This document shows positions 18,733 to 28,504 of a stretch of DNA of 64,000 nucleotides, piece by piece. A program made the position numbers and the translations under genes. The notes below the pieces were generated by a model, which was given only the letters and a program-made list of their open reading frames with translations, was not told the origin of the DNA and ran no database searches. Source of the stretch: Bryopsis sp. KO-2023. Lineage: Eukaryota > Chlorophyta > Ulvophyceae > Bryopsidales > Bryopsidaceae. The stretch is taken from positions 806,001-870,000 of the forward strand of contig BSYQ01000016.1 of NCBI GenBank assembly GCA_030272585.1, given 5' to 3'. Positions within the stretch are counted from its first letter, which is position 1, and the number at the start of each line of letters is the position of its first letter.

Positions 18733-19304
18733 TCGTTGAATACCCTCACGGACCACGAAGTGCCGTGGGGAATGGTGCTGTTGACAAACTCTTTGCTCCC
18801 CACTTTGAACGCCGTCAATGCCTTGACCTCCTTCTTGATCGGCACTTTATTGTATGCCTTGGCTATGTCCACGACGATGAAGTACTTCCACTTGCCCGGG
18901 ATAGATCGCACCAGTCTTCTTGCGTCTTGAATGCCCGGTTGGTGCTCATCGCTGCCGTAGGTGTTGAGCTTCCTGAAGTCTATTATCGGCCTCGGTCCCT
19001 TTCTCCTTTCGCAGTAGCTTATCTGGGATGGATTCCAATATACGCCGCGAGGATAGTCCTTCCGTTGCAAAGGTTCTATGAACCCGAGTTCCACCTGTTC
19101 CTTTAACCACTCCTTCACTTGTTCCTCGGACAATCTCTGGTCTTGGATGCTCCTTTGGGGGACGTTCGACTTTGGCGGCTCTCTCCTATAGCCGCACTCC
19201 TCCATCGATACCGCTAGTTCCTCCATTTTCGTTTGCTGCGGAGGTATGATCGGGCCGAATACCTCCGGGTGTTTCCTCACCATATCCTTTAGTGCTTCTG
19301 CCAT
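18733..19304 (-). CDS. Element Y pol part: start of reverse transcriptase
   Basis: The minus-strand frame holds the N-terminal reverse transcriptase region: a leader, then IDFRKLNTYG and FIVVDIAKAYNKVPI, which match the fingers and palm entry of Ty3-like enzymes. Element Z separates it from the active-site half at 4651-5572. Confidence 0.75.
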
Positions 19305-19366
19305 GGCTTCTTTGTCTTGTTCGGATCTAGTTAGGCCCGTCCGAAGTCCCCTTTCGACGGGCCTTT

Positions 19367-21409
19367 CTAGTTTGATACTTCCCGGTCATTGAACTTGACG
19401 GGTCCCTCGTGCACGAAAGTCGCAACCTTGTAGTTGCTCGGCAATTGGACGGGCAGGTCATTCCAATTGCTGATTTGGACGCGGAGGTACTGACCCTTAT
19501 AATTCAATCCTGCATGAATGGCGATACTGCCATTCGGAACGACTGGACTGAGCTCGATCTCCTTGGATGTCTTGATCGGTATCCAAATCGTGGAGAGTGA
19601 ATGCGGCTTGAGCACCAAGTTTCTCCCCAGAGGTACAGAATAGCGATCCTTTGCAACGTTGACAATCTTGAGATGTCGTTTGGCAGAAGTCAGCTCCACA
19701 CTCTCTTCGTCCGTTTTCTCCCTTTCTGGAAGCACTACTTCCTCAGGCAATCTTGTGACCATGCATTGGAGAGTTTTTCCAGATCCTATGTGGATCTTCT
19801 TCCTTCGAACATCGATCACGGCGTTCAACGAGTTGAGAATAGGCATGCCGACCAACAGCTCGTATCCGGGCTCCTTCATCACGTAAAAATCCGCGGAAAC
19901 CTTCTTCCCCTCGGTTCCTATCTTGATGGAAGAAATGCTGCCTTCAGTGTCCACAGTCCTGCCATCAGCCGTTCGAATTTTACTGGGTGCTCCTTCTTGC
20001 TTTGGCGACACCCCCAATCTTTTTGCCAGATCCGTGGAAATCACATTGACGGCTGCTCCCGTGTCGATAATAGCGAATTCTTCCACACTTTCTGCGGCTG
20101 TAGACACGAGAGACATCTTGGTTGTCAGGAGTCCTGCTGATTTTCCCACAGTCAAAACTTCCTTGTAAGTTTTGGTCTTCAAAATCCCTCCGGTTTCAGG
20201 ACTCTTGGAACTCCTTGTTTGCTTTGGTCCACTGGTTGGGTTCCCACGGCGGTACTGGGTTCTCTCGGACTTCTTCCATTTCCTCGTCGGCACTTTTGCC
20301 ACAGGCACGGCAGAAATGGTCCCGACATAGTTTGTCTCGGGCTGATAGAGATCTTCTTCTTCCAATCCTTCAAACTCGTTGTTGTCTTCGAATTGGGGTT
20401 CATCGAATTGAACGGTTCTCGTAGGCATTCCACGATACGGCGTTCCTCCTCTTCTGAATCCACCTCCGTTGTTCCTGAATCCGCCGTTGCCTCCGCTTCC
20501 GCCGCCGCCGCTCTTTGCCAACCAGCTCAAAAACCCTTTGAATCTTCGATCTCTCTTACTCAATTGAGTGATGAAAAACTTGAGAGAGCCAAACGGTACC
20601 TCTTTCAGCTTTTGTTGCCAATCGGTCTGCGGAAGTTCTCCTTGTCTCACCGGCGATTCCTTTTCTGCAGGTGCTGTAGTCTCGCCTACCGCTCCAATGT
20701 CCATTGCGTCCCCTTGGAGTTTCGCTGTTGTATCTTCGAGGCGAAACACGTTGATGATCCATTCCTTTGCGTTTGCGATAGCGTCTACATATGTGGCGGT
20801 CACCATTGCTGCCGTTCCGACTCTGCAATCCTTTGGAAGTAGTTTGAAGAAAATTTCTTTTATTTTCGCATCATCCACATCCTGTTCCACTGCCATTGCT
20901 TCTTGGCGAAACTGCTCGATCCACTGCAGCCACGTTTGCCCCTTTTTCTTGACACATTTGCGAAGGACTGCTTCCTTTTCTGAAGGACTCTCCAAGATAG
21001 CTCTTTCCGTTACGAGAAATCCTGCCACGTTCATCTTTAACGCATCAATATTTCCAGCCACTGCTGCTGGAGAAGCTGCGGGCCTCCCGTGTGATCCTGG
21101 AGGATACGCTGCGTCGAAGTCGGCCATCAGAACATTGTTAACTTCGTACAGTATTGCCAAAATATTCTCTCCGGGTCCTTCTGGGACATAGTGGTCCACC
21201 ACTGATGCGCAGAACTGCTGATATGTCGCGTAGATCCTTGAGCGCTGAAACGCATACCGGAAATTTCTGGAAGTGATAGTCTCATATCGACATATCTTAT
21301 CCAGAGATGGTGATGGTATCCCCGCCATTCTTCCTTGTAGTCTTTGGAGTAGTCTCCCACGAAAACTTAAGTTCTCCAGAACGCTGTAACCTGGCTCCGA
21401 AACCAACAA
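19367..21409 (-). CDS. Element Y Gag-protease polyprotein
   Basis: A 680-residue minus-strand frame starts close to the primer-binding site. Residues of about 30-230 form a Gag-like helical region with the pattern W-x-Q-W-x-E-x-F. A Gly/Arg-rich basic segment follows (about 300-330) in place of a zinc knuckle. An aspartic protease with IIDTGAAVNVIS lies near 455. No CCHC knuckle is visible. Reverse transcriptase begins in the next frame downstream at 19304. Confidence 0.78.
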   Translation of the reverse strand: MLVSEPGYSVLENLSFRGRLLQRLQGRMAGIPSPSLDKICRYETITSRNFRYAFQRSRIYATYQQFCASVVDHYVPEGPGENILAILYEVNNVLMADFDAAYPPGSHGRPAASPAAVAGNIDALKMNVAGFLVTERAILESPSEKEAVLRKCVKKKGQTWLQWIEQFRQEAMAVEQDVDDAKIKEIFFKLLPKDCRVGTAAMVTATYVDAIANAKEWIINVFRLEDTTAKLQGDAMDIGAVGETTAPAEKESPVRQGELPQTDWQQKLKEVPFGSLKFFITQLSKRDRRFKGFLSWLAKSGGGGSGGNGGFRNNGGGFRRGGTPYRGMPTRTVQFDEPQFEDNNEFEGLEEEDLYQPETNYVGTISAVPVAKVPTRKWKKSERTQYRRGNPTSGPKQTRSSKSPETGGILKTKTYKEVLTVGKSAGLLTTKMSLVSTAAESVEEFAIIDTGAAVNVISTDLAKRLGVSPKQEGAPSKIRTADGRTVDTEGSISSIKIGTEGKKVSADFYVMKEPGYELLVGMPILNSLNAVIDVRRKKIHIGSGKTLQCMVTRLPEEVVLPEREKTDEESVELTSAKRHLKIVNVAKDRYSVPLGRNLVLKPHSLSTIWIPIKTSKEIELSPVVPNGSIAIHAGLNYKGQYLRVQISNWNDLPVQLPSNYKVATFVHEGPVKFNDREVSN

Positions 21410-21872
21410 ATGACGTCGTCTCTCCCTATTGGGTCACCCCTGCGGAGGGACTGATCGTGGGGAGAACGGAAAAGAGCCTAAGGGCTCGTGGTTGAACGTG
21501 GTAGTGTGCAAAGGTCGGATAGGAGAAGACAAACACTCGAACAAAAAGAGAGCTTACATCGAATATGTTCAGAGGTGCTTTATAAATACAAAAACTGTAG
21601 CTTCAGCCCCAATGGACTTCAGCTACAACCTAGCTACCTCTTTGACCTATAATAACCCTTACTAACCCTTATTGAACCTAACAAATGGACGGTCTAACTA
21701 CTACCCAACTGCCCTTAGAAACCTTGACAAATTATTATAAAAAACCCTGCTGTGGCAGGACTGCTCCTTCACCACAATCATTACTGCACTGCTGCCACAG
21801 TCCCAGTTCTGTGGCAGCACTCCTCCCGTGGAGGTGACCAAATCGGTTAAGGCGACGTGGTTTGGGGTTACA
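21406..21872 (-). repeat. Element Y 5' LTR
   Basis: This 467-bp LTR matches 4184-4650 by eye. On the minus strand it starts TGTAACCCC directly at the TSD, ends GTCATTTGT and is followed by the primer-binding site at 21405-21392. Confidence 0.92.
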
Positions 21873-21876
21873 GTCG

Positions 21877-22437
21877 TCTGCGTCAAGAATCGATCATTGA
21901 TCGCGGGTGAGATGCAGGTGAGTCACGCGGGCACATCGCATGTTCGGTTGCTGTTAATCTGGTGAGCGTTTAACTCCACGTCTTATCAGCGCCCCGTTCG
22001 AAATGGGCCGGCATGGAAAAAGAAAAGCGCTCGTCACCCCTGCGAGGTCGGGGCAACGCCCACACACGTCCCAGAGGAGACCAGTTCCGACCGGATCTGG
22101 AAGCGGGGGGTTGGAACCTCGTCGCCAGGGCAGCGTTCCATCCGTGGGGCCGCAAGGGTCGGGGCAAGCATCTGACCTGACCAACAGTGCGTTACTCCCT
22201 GATCTGTTCCGCCTTGTTGTACTCTTATGGTTTTGTGGGGGGGTGAGGTGTTCCCTTGTTGGATTGTGTGAGGTGCTTGTGCTTTCTCCAGTTGTTCTGG
22301 TTCTGCTTTTATGAGGTGTTTGTCCTGTCCTGCCCTGCCCTGCAGTGAACAGAAATGGAAAGGAAGCTGATCTGCTGGAACTGGGTGCAAGCCCTCCTGT
22401 GATTCCTGTTCGGAGAAGTAACACATGGGTTGACAAG
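21877..22437 (+). other. H transposase upstream region with a likely intron end
   Basis: No separate gene is supported. A pyrimidine-rich tract and CCCTGCAG ending at 22345 make a strong splice acceptor just before the transposase frame, so a 5' exon may lie near 22003-22200, where a plus-strand frame starting at ATG 22003 is open. Element Y sits immediately to the left and may have separated H from part of its promoter. Confidence 0.4.
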
Positions 22438-24681
22438 ATGTATGTCAGCAGTCCAGAAGGCAAGATCCTGGTGTATAAGGATGATCGGGGCAGAAAGGTG
22501 GTGTCGTGCAGAATCTGTCATGAACAATTGTCATGGGTGAAGGGAGGCAGGATCCCCCTTTTGAATCATGCGGCCAAACACGGTATCCGGATCAGTTCCG
22601 AAATGGAAATTGCTGTCGCGGAAGGCTTTGAGGGCTGCCATTTGAAAAGGCAAACGGATCAGGACATGAAAACAGGCACACAAGGGGGTCGGATCAGTTC
22701 TTTTGGGACCCAGAAAACACTCCCGTTTGTGTCTAAATGGGGACCTACTACCCGGGAGTTCCAGTCGTACCGGCACAAGGTTATGTGCTATCTGGTCAGC
22801 GTCGGGGCCCCCTTCAGGACAGTGGAAGATCAGCACTTCCGAGACATGTGCACTCAACTGAACGCATCTGCTCCGCCTCTATCAGCGAAATCCATGTCTC
22901 ACCAGGTCGGATTGTCCTCCAACAGGCTTAAAAAAAAGATGAAGGATATGGATCTGAGCAGATTCCGACCATGCTTTGTTGCTGATGGTTGGTCTCAGCA
23001 GCCCAAGCATTGGTTCGCGATGGGGGCTGTCTACATACACCGGGACCCGGAACAGGATCTGTTCGAACTCAAGCGGATCAGTCTCGGGACCTGGGAAATG
23101 GAGGGTACCGCAACTGCTATGGACATTTGCACAAAAATGAACGAGATCAGGGAGGACTTTGATCTGACCGGATATCAGGCCAGCATCGTTACCGATCACG
23201 AGTCCAGAATGGGGGCAGCATGTGAAATGAACTACAGTTACGATTGGCACGGGTGCGGGACACACAGAATAAATTTGGGGGTAAAGAAGGGTCTGAAAAA
23301 TGCCCCCCAAAGCGTGAACGACCTTGTGGCCAAAGTACACGATCTGTGCAGAACAGTGATGGGTGCATCCACTCATTGGGAAAAGCTGAAACAGATTCAG
23401 ATCGATCGAGCCAAAAGAAAAGAAGCTGATCTGGAACGGCAACAAGCGGAGGCTGCTCCCCAAGAGTTAATTTATGTGGTCCGGTCCTCGACAGCCACGG
23501 GTGCCTCTGGGATTGGCAACGGTGGGCTTGGTGAGAGCCCCGGTCCATCTCAAGTTGATGAGGATGAACTTCTGGAGGATGCACAAGAGGAATCTAATCA
23601 AAACGACCATCAGAGCCAGGAACAGGACGACCCCACATCACAGGAAATATATTCAAGTGATGAAGACGCATGTCCCGATGATGGAGACGACGTGGAGGAG
23701 GCAGAAGACTGCCCAGGACCTGTCCGCAGATCTGACAAGGTTCTCAGACTGACCTTGGCGGTGGAGACTAGGTGGAACAGCATCTGGTACATGTTGCATC
23801 GATTGTTGATTTTGAAACCCGATCTGATCCAGCTCTTTCCCCTCCTTCCCCCCCAATACAATATCAACCCCCAAGAATGGAAAGTGCTGCTGGAACTGTA
23901 CCTGGTTCTGAGGCCATACAAGGAAGCAACCAAGGTACTGGAGGCAGAAAAGAAGGTGACGGGGAGTGCCGTCCTGATGCTCATGGCTCGGATCAGCGCT
24001 GCGGTAGATGCCATGAACATCGAGGAACCGGATGTGATAGACTTCAGAGATGTGCTCCGCACAGTCATGGACCATGAATTTGACGATCCCGCATGGCTCC
24101 TGGCCGTCGGGTGCATGCAGCATCTGGATCCGACCAAACTATCACTCGAAGACGCTGAGGTGAATCGGTATTTGTGGGGCACCCCAGGGCGCTTTCCTTG
24201 CTTGAGGAAGCAATTCAGCAGACGTGATCTGTGGGTTTCAGATGTGCTGCAAGAGTGCGTGACTCTGCTGAAGGAGATCCGGCTGCGATCAGATTACAGA
24301 GGTGTTGACAATCCGGGGGAAGGCAGAGAGGGAAAAAAAAAGAAAAAGGAAAATCTCGAACGGGACTGGCTCAGTGTGTGCCCTCCTCCATCTGCTACGG
24401 GCGGTTCTAATTCTGATGAGTGGGAGCGATATTGTGGGGTCAGGAGGGTTATTCAGAGCACTTCATCTGTTCTGGACTGGTGGAGGGTACACCAGGCGGC
24501 ATACCCAACAGTTTCGATCCTGGCTGCCGAGTATCTCTGCATCCCAGCCTCCAGCGCCTCGGTTGAGCGGATGTTCAGTGTCAATGGCCACCAGCTGAAC
24601 AAGCGCAGGAGGGCGATGGAGGAGAGCAAGGTCAACCAACTGACCGTGCTCCGGGACAATCTGCATCTGTTCAGGGCATGA
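22438..24681 (+). CDS. hAT-family transposase of element H
   Basis: From the first in-frame ATG the protein is 747 residues; a spliced 5' exon could add more. A BED-type zinc finger is near residues 23-47 (CRIC, then HAAKH). The hAT RNase H-like core shows ADGWSQQPKHW, IVTDHESRMG and the C-x2-H motif CGTHRINLGV. An acidic insertion of about 90 residues follows, then ETRWNSIWYMLHRL. The C-terminal dimerisation region ends with YPTVSILAAEYLCIPASSAS and then VERMFS. These are the hallmarks of an Ac/hobo-type transposase that cuts at terminal inverted repeats and leaves 8-bp duplications, matching the H ends. The frame is uninterrupted, so the gene may still be functional. Confidence 0.92.
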   Translation: MYVSSPEGKILVYKDDRGRKVVSCRICHEQLSWVKGGRIPLLNHAAKHGIRISSEMEIAVAEGFEGCHLKRQTDQDMKTGTQGGRISSFGTQKTLPFVSKWGPTTREFQSYRHKVMCYLVSVGAPFRTVEDQHFRDMCTQLNASAPPLSAKSMSHQVGLSSNRLKKKMKDMDLSRFRPCFVADGWSQQPKHWFAMGAVYIHRDPEQDLFELKRISLGTWEMEGTATAMDICTKMNEIREDFDLTGYQASIVTDHESRMGAACEMNYSYDWHGCGTHRINLGVKKGLKNAPQSVNDLVAKVHDLCRTVMGASTHWEKLKQIQIDRAKRKEADLERQQAEAAPQELIYVVRSSTATGASGIGNGGLGESPGPSQVDEDELLEDAQEESNQNDHQSQEQDDPTSQEIYSSDEDACPDDGDDVEEAEDCPGPVRRSDKVLRLTLAVETRWNSIWYMLHRLLILKPDLIQLFPLLPPQYNINPQEWKVLLELYLVLRPYKEATKVLEAEKKVTGSAVLMLMARISAAVDAMNIEEPDVIDFRDVLRTVMDHEFDDPAWLLAVGCMQHLDPTKLSLEDAEVNRYLWGTPGRFPCLRKQFSRRDLWVSDVLQECVTLLKEIRLRSDYRGVDNPGEGREGKKKKKENLERDWLSVCPPPSATGGSNSDEWERYCGVRRVIQSTSSVLDWWRVHQAAYPTVSILAAEYLCIPASSASVERMFSVNGHQLNKRRRAMEESKVNQLTVLRDNLHLFRA

Positions 24682-24905
24682 CCTGAACTGCTTCTGTTTG
24701 ATTGTGTGGGACAATCTGTAGTCTGATTCAGAACCCTCCTGTTTCGGAGGAACTCTCCTTTTTTTGGTTTGGGGTGCCGGGTATGTTCTCTGTTTGGGGT
24801 GCTGGGTATGGATCAGACAATCTGCATCTTGACCTGGTGTGATTTGCCCCGAGTTTTGTTTGTTTTGGTATGGGTATGTAATCCAAACTTTTTTGAATGC
24901 TTGGT

Positions 24906-25300
24906 AAAAAGTTTCAGAGGTTTCCACAGATTCCAACACTGATTCAGCCCACACAAATAACCCTCTGTTTATGGTTCATGGTTCATTACATGACTCAAAC
25001 AAAACAAAAAGTTTCAGAGGTTCCACAGATTCCAACACTGATTCAGCCCACACAAATAACCCTCTGTTTATGGTTCATGGTTCATTACATGACTCAAACA
25101 AAACAAAAAGTTTCAGAGGTTCCACAGATTCCAACACTGATTCAGCCCACACAAATAACCCTCTGTTCATGGTTCATGGTTCATTACATGACTCAAACAA
25201 AACAAAAAGTTTCAGAGGTTCCACAGATTCCAACACTGATTCAGCCCACACAAATAACCCTCTGTTCATGGTTCATGGTTCATTACGTGAATCAAAAAAC
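24906..25300. repeat. Four tandem 99-bp repeats
   Basis: Units start at 24906, 25006, 25105 and 25204 with AAAAAGTTTCAGAGG. They differ at very few bases. The array lies between the 3' ends of the convergent transposase and second gene of H. Confidence 0.93.
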
Positions 25301-25425
25301 AGATAACAGATACCAGACTGGTTCATGGTTCATTACGTGAATCAAAAAACAGATAACAGATCCCAGACTGGTTCATGGTTCATTACGTGAATCAAAAAAC
25401 AGATAACAGATAACAGATAACCCTC
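25290..25425. repeat. Short tandem repeats of about 53 bp
   Basis: Three copies of a unit with GGTTCATGGTTCATTACGTG and AAAAAACAGATAACAGAT follow the 99-bp array and share its GGTTCATGGTTCATTAC core. Confidence 0.8.
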
Positions 25426-25452
25426 TGTTTATGGTGACTCAAAACAGGTTAT

Positions 25453-27242
25453 TTAATTTGGCTCCTCCTCCTCCACCAACCTCCCATCCGGTCCAACCCT
25501 GACCCGATACACACGTGTGCGGTCTTCAGGGATCGGTGCAAAGTCGACCGAGCCAGTATCCAGGTCCCTCATTACGTTTCGGTCCTCCAAACGGGTCTGA
25601 TGGTGGAAGAGGCCTTCACGGACTCTGTGGAGAGCGTAACAGTTCTGCAGATACACGTTTTGCACGAACTGATTCAGATGGGGCATGGAGGCGAAGGTTA
25701 TCGGGAATTGGATGGTGAAGTCGGGGAAGAAGGCGTACTCCGTCTGCATGTTGGCTCTCTCTCGCTGGGCAGTTCTGCGCTGTTCCCTGCTCCGTTCAGA
25801 CATGATCCTTCGCAAGGGGGCCTGCCTGCGCCGAGGGTACCCCTCACTGTCGTTGATGCAAGGTTGTCCATCAAAATCCATTGGCCACCTGTCCATCAAT
25901 GGGGGTCTGGGGTTTGCCTGCCTCTGACCACCATGACCACCCTGGCCACCCTGACCACCCTGACCACCCTGGCCACCCTGACCACCCTGACCACCCTGAC
26001 CTGCTCTGTTCCTGTTCCTGCCGCCTCCCCCGAATTCCCATCCACCAACATTCCCCCTTCCACCAGCTCCAGCAGCTCTGAACATGTTTGGGGGTGGCCC
26101 TCTTCCACCAGCTTCAGCAGCTCTGAACATGTTTGGGGGTGACCCTCTTCCACCAGCTTCAGCAGCTCTGAACATGTTTGGGGGTGGCCCTCTTCCACCA
26201 GCTTCAGCAGCTCTGAACATGTTTGGGGGTGGCCCTCTTCCACCAGCTTCAGCAGCTCTGAACAGATTGGGGGGTGGCCCTCTTCCACCAGCTTCAGCGG
26301 GTCTGAACAGATTGGGGGGTGGCCCTCTTCCACCAGCTTCAGAGGCTCTGAACAGCTTGGGGGGTGGCCCTCTTCCACCAGCTCCAGCAGGTCTGAACAT
26401 GTTTGGGGGGGAGCCTCTTCCACCAGGGTGAAGCACAGGTTCAGGTTCATAAACAGACTCCTCGTCCGTCATACTCCACGGGTTTTCCGGCAGCTGCTCA
26501 GAGGATCCCTCAGGTTCAGGTTCAGATTCAGGTTCATCTGCGGTTGGAAGTGTAGCTTCAGGCAAAATCTCTTGTGCAGGATCAGGTGCTGGAAGACTTG
26601 CAGCTTCGATGCTCCAGTCGAACGTTCTGCTCAGATCTAGATCAACCTCGTGCATGGTTGCAACCTCCTCTCTGAGCTGGTCCAGATGAGGCAATAGCTG
26701 GCGATCACGAAGGAGTTCTGCAAAAGACAGAATGTGAATGAGAGGGCAGAGAGAAAAACAACCTAATTTGAACCTGATGCTGGACTGCTCACCTGTAGGC
26801 ACCATGTAGGGGTATTCCATGTCCCCCAGGTTGGTGCTCCCCTTCCTGGTCAGTCCTGGAGGTGTCACCTGAATGGAATCGAGTATGGGGTCGATGCGCC
26901 TTTCAGGGGGGTTGCCCGCTCGGTACGCTCGCAAGAAAAGTTCGTCTTCGCTTCCCGCAGCGCTGTCCAGGGCGGATGCAGCTTTCCAGAACAGAGCCTA
27001 GGAAGACAAGTAACAGTAACCCTAAGTCAAAACATTCGAAACAGAAACAGCGCAGCAGATAGCAGGCAGCATACACTTACATTTTCCAGACCAAAATACG
27101 TGTTAAGCGACGTCAAATGCCGGAACACCACCTCGGCGGCATCCCGATCTACCACCGTCCCGGGCTGGAACAGGTCTGTTCGGTTTTGGAGCCTGTTCCG
27201 GAGCCTCACGACATACTGCCGTGCTTTGAGTTCCACGTACAT
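25453..27242 (-). CDS. Second gene of hAT element H, unknown function, three exons
   Basis: Predicted exons are 27242-27081, 26997-26793 and 26717-25453, with GTAAGT or GTGAGC donors and TAG/CAG acceptors; phases agree and give 543 residues. The N-terminus (residues 1-120) is a compact charged domain. An acidic segment follows, then about eight 15-residue repeats of the type AEAGGRGPPPNMFRA (26060-26425), a Gly-Gln run, a basic stretch and a conserved-looking C-terminal region with aromatic residues. I recognise no family. It faces the transposase and lies between the tandem repeats and the right end of H, so it is most simply a second transposon gene, as in two-gene transposons such as En/Spm, or captured host cargo. 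Confidence 0.6.
26058..26425. repeat. 45-bp coding repeats in the second H gene
   Basis: About eight copies of a 45-bp unit (CCTCTTCCACCAGCTTCAGC on the plus strand) encode the Gly/Pro-rich 15-residue repeats. Most copies differ by a few bases. Confidence 0.9.
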
Positions 27243-27829
27243 CGCAATCGATCAGCACTGCAGGCGAGACAACAACAAGATACCACGATACAAAGGCGCA
27301 CGGTGCGGTGAAGTTGAACAGGGAGCGAAGTCGATATATTCGGGACAGTACGGCAGAACTGACTAACTTTGGATTTGATCGGAAGTGATGATCGGCGCAA
27401 AAGTCGGTTTTTGATTTCTTGGACCGATCATAATCGGAATTTGAAACCAAATCCCGATCAACCGACCATGATCGGAGCTGATCGGATCAACGGCCGATTA
27501 ATCGGCGTTTTACCGATCTTGATCGGCCGATTAGGCGTTTGCATGTCGCAACGCTTGATCGTGATCGGGATCGTGATCGGAGCAACCGATCAGATCGGTG
27601 ATCGGCGAACCGATCACGATCACGATCAAGCTTTGATCGGCCGACCACGATCATCGATCAGGTTTTGATCGGCCGATCACGATCACGATCATCGATCATG
27701 ATCGGTAAAAAAAAAAAAAAAAAAGACCGATCATTTTCAGAATCATGTGGAACGAGATCGTATCAGGTCAGATCGATGAAACGACCTGTCCTGACATCGA
27801 AAATGGACGGCCGATCATTTCCGATCACG

Positions 27830-27840
27830 TCCATAGTATG
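27830..27840 (-). repeat. Internal copy of the H right terminal repeat
   Basis: TCCATAGTATG lies 308 bp inside the outer right end and is preceded by the same GATCATTTCCGATCACG sequence as the outer copy. Confidence 0.75.
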
Positions 27841-28137
27841 CCGATCACGTGCCGACAGGTCGCGACGCTTGATCGTGGTCGTGATCGGAGCTGCCGATCA
27901 GATCGATAATCGGAAGCCCGATCCCGATCACGATCAGGCTTTGATCGGCCGATCACGATCATCGATCAGGTTTTAATCGGCCGATCACGATCACGATCAT
28001 CGATCATGATCGGTAAAAAAAAAAAAAAAAAAAACCGATCATTTTTAGAATCATGTGGAACGAGATCGTGTCAGGTCAGATCAGTGAAACGACCTGTCCT
28101 GACATCGAAAATGAACGGCCGATCATTTCCGATCACG

Positions 28138-28148
28138 TCCATAGTATG
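28138..28148 (-). repeat. H right terminal inverted repeat (outer)
   Basis: TCCATAGTATG is the exact reverse complement of the left end and is followed by the TSD ATTCTTTC. Confidence 0.9.
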
Positions 28149-28229
28149 ATTCTTTCCCTCCAAGCCGTTTCAGGCTTGCAGTTCACAGCCAGCAGCCCAC
28201 AATAGCGGTCTGCAGGCGGATTCACTACA
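28149..28229 (+). repeat. Element C 5' LTR, second part
   Basis: The first 8 bases are the H TSD. The next 73 match the end of the 3' LTR (36146-36218). The primer-binding site TGGTTTCGGAGC starts at 28231. Confidence 0.92.
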
Positions 28230-28504
28230 TTGGTTTCGGAGCAGGGGCGCAGCAAGACTGTGCAGGGTCGCTGGAGGACCTTGGAAGGCCCCACAGCCTT
28301 GGGAGAGATAGAACTGGAGAGTGCTGTGAGCAGCTGTTACGATTGTCCCCCTGTCGAGGGTTTCCCCTTGTTTTCTGGCGCGCGTTACAGCAGCACACAG
28401 AAGCAGCGCACAGGCGCAGCACACAGACGCAGTTTTTGCGCTGTTCAGGGAAGCAGACTTGAAAAGTTACAGGCGCAGCTGTTGCTTGGTCGAGTTTTGG
28501 TTGT

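Larger units (their letters stand above)
4175..21872 (-). mobile_element. Element Y: LTR retrotransposon without an integrase, interrupted by element Z
   Basis: Y lies on the minus strand between 4-bp TSDs GTCG (4171-4174 and 21873-21876). It has 467-bp LTRs (4184-4650 and 21406-21872), a primer-binding site on the minus strand at 21392-21405, a gag-protease ORF and a reverse transcriptase-RNase H region. The downstream LTR follows the RNase H region almost directly, and no integrase motif is visible anywhere. The tips TGTAACCCCAAACC and the 3' tip GGTTACA are shared with element Z. The LTRs look identical by eye, so it is young. Apart from the Z insertion it looks whole for its type. Confidence 0.85.
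3037..28148. mobile_element. Element H: giant hAT DNA transposon (25.1 kb with nested inserts)
   Basis: H is bounded by 11-bp inverted ends, CATACTATGGA at 3037-3047 and its reverse complement at 28138-28148, and by an 8-bp TSD, ATTCTTTC, at 3029-3036 and 28149-28156. The uninterrupted target can be read in the 3' LTR of element C. An 8-bp TSD and C...G ends fit hAT elements, and the transposase inside (22438-24681) is of hAT type. Without the nested Y and Z, H is about 7.4 kb. It contains GATC-rich ends, transposase, 99-bp tandem repeats and a convergent second gene (25453-27242). Because it sits in the LTR of a young element, its insertion is also recent. Whether Y and Z arrived afterwards or moved with it cannot be told from one copy. 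Confidence 0.9.
27365..28148. repeat. H right subterminal region: GATC-palindrome array, duplicated
   Basis: The same GATCGGCCGATCA-type motifs as at the left end fill this stretch. A block of about 310 bp ending in TCCATAGTATG occurs twice, ending at 27840 and 28148, each with an A tract of about 18 bases before ACCGATCATTTT. The array mirrors the left end and is the likely transposase-binding region (inference). Confidence 0.8.

Noticed and set aside
22003-22314. Separate small gene upstream of the transposase
   Set aside because: Composition and a strong splice acceptor at 22345 fit a leader or first exon of the transposase better than an independent gene.
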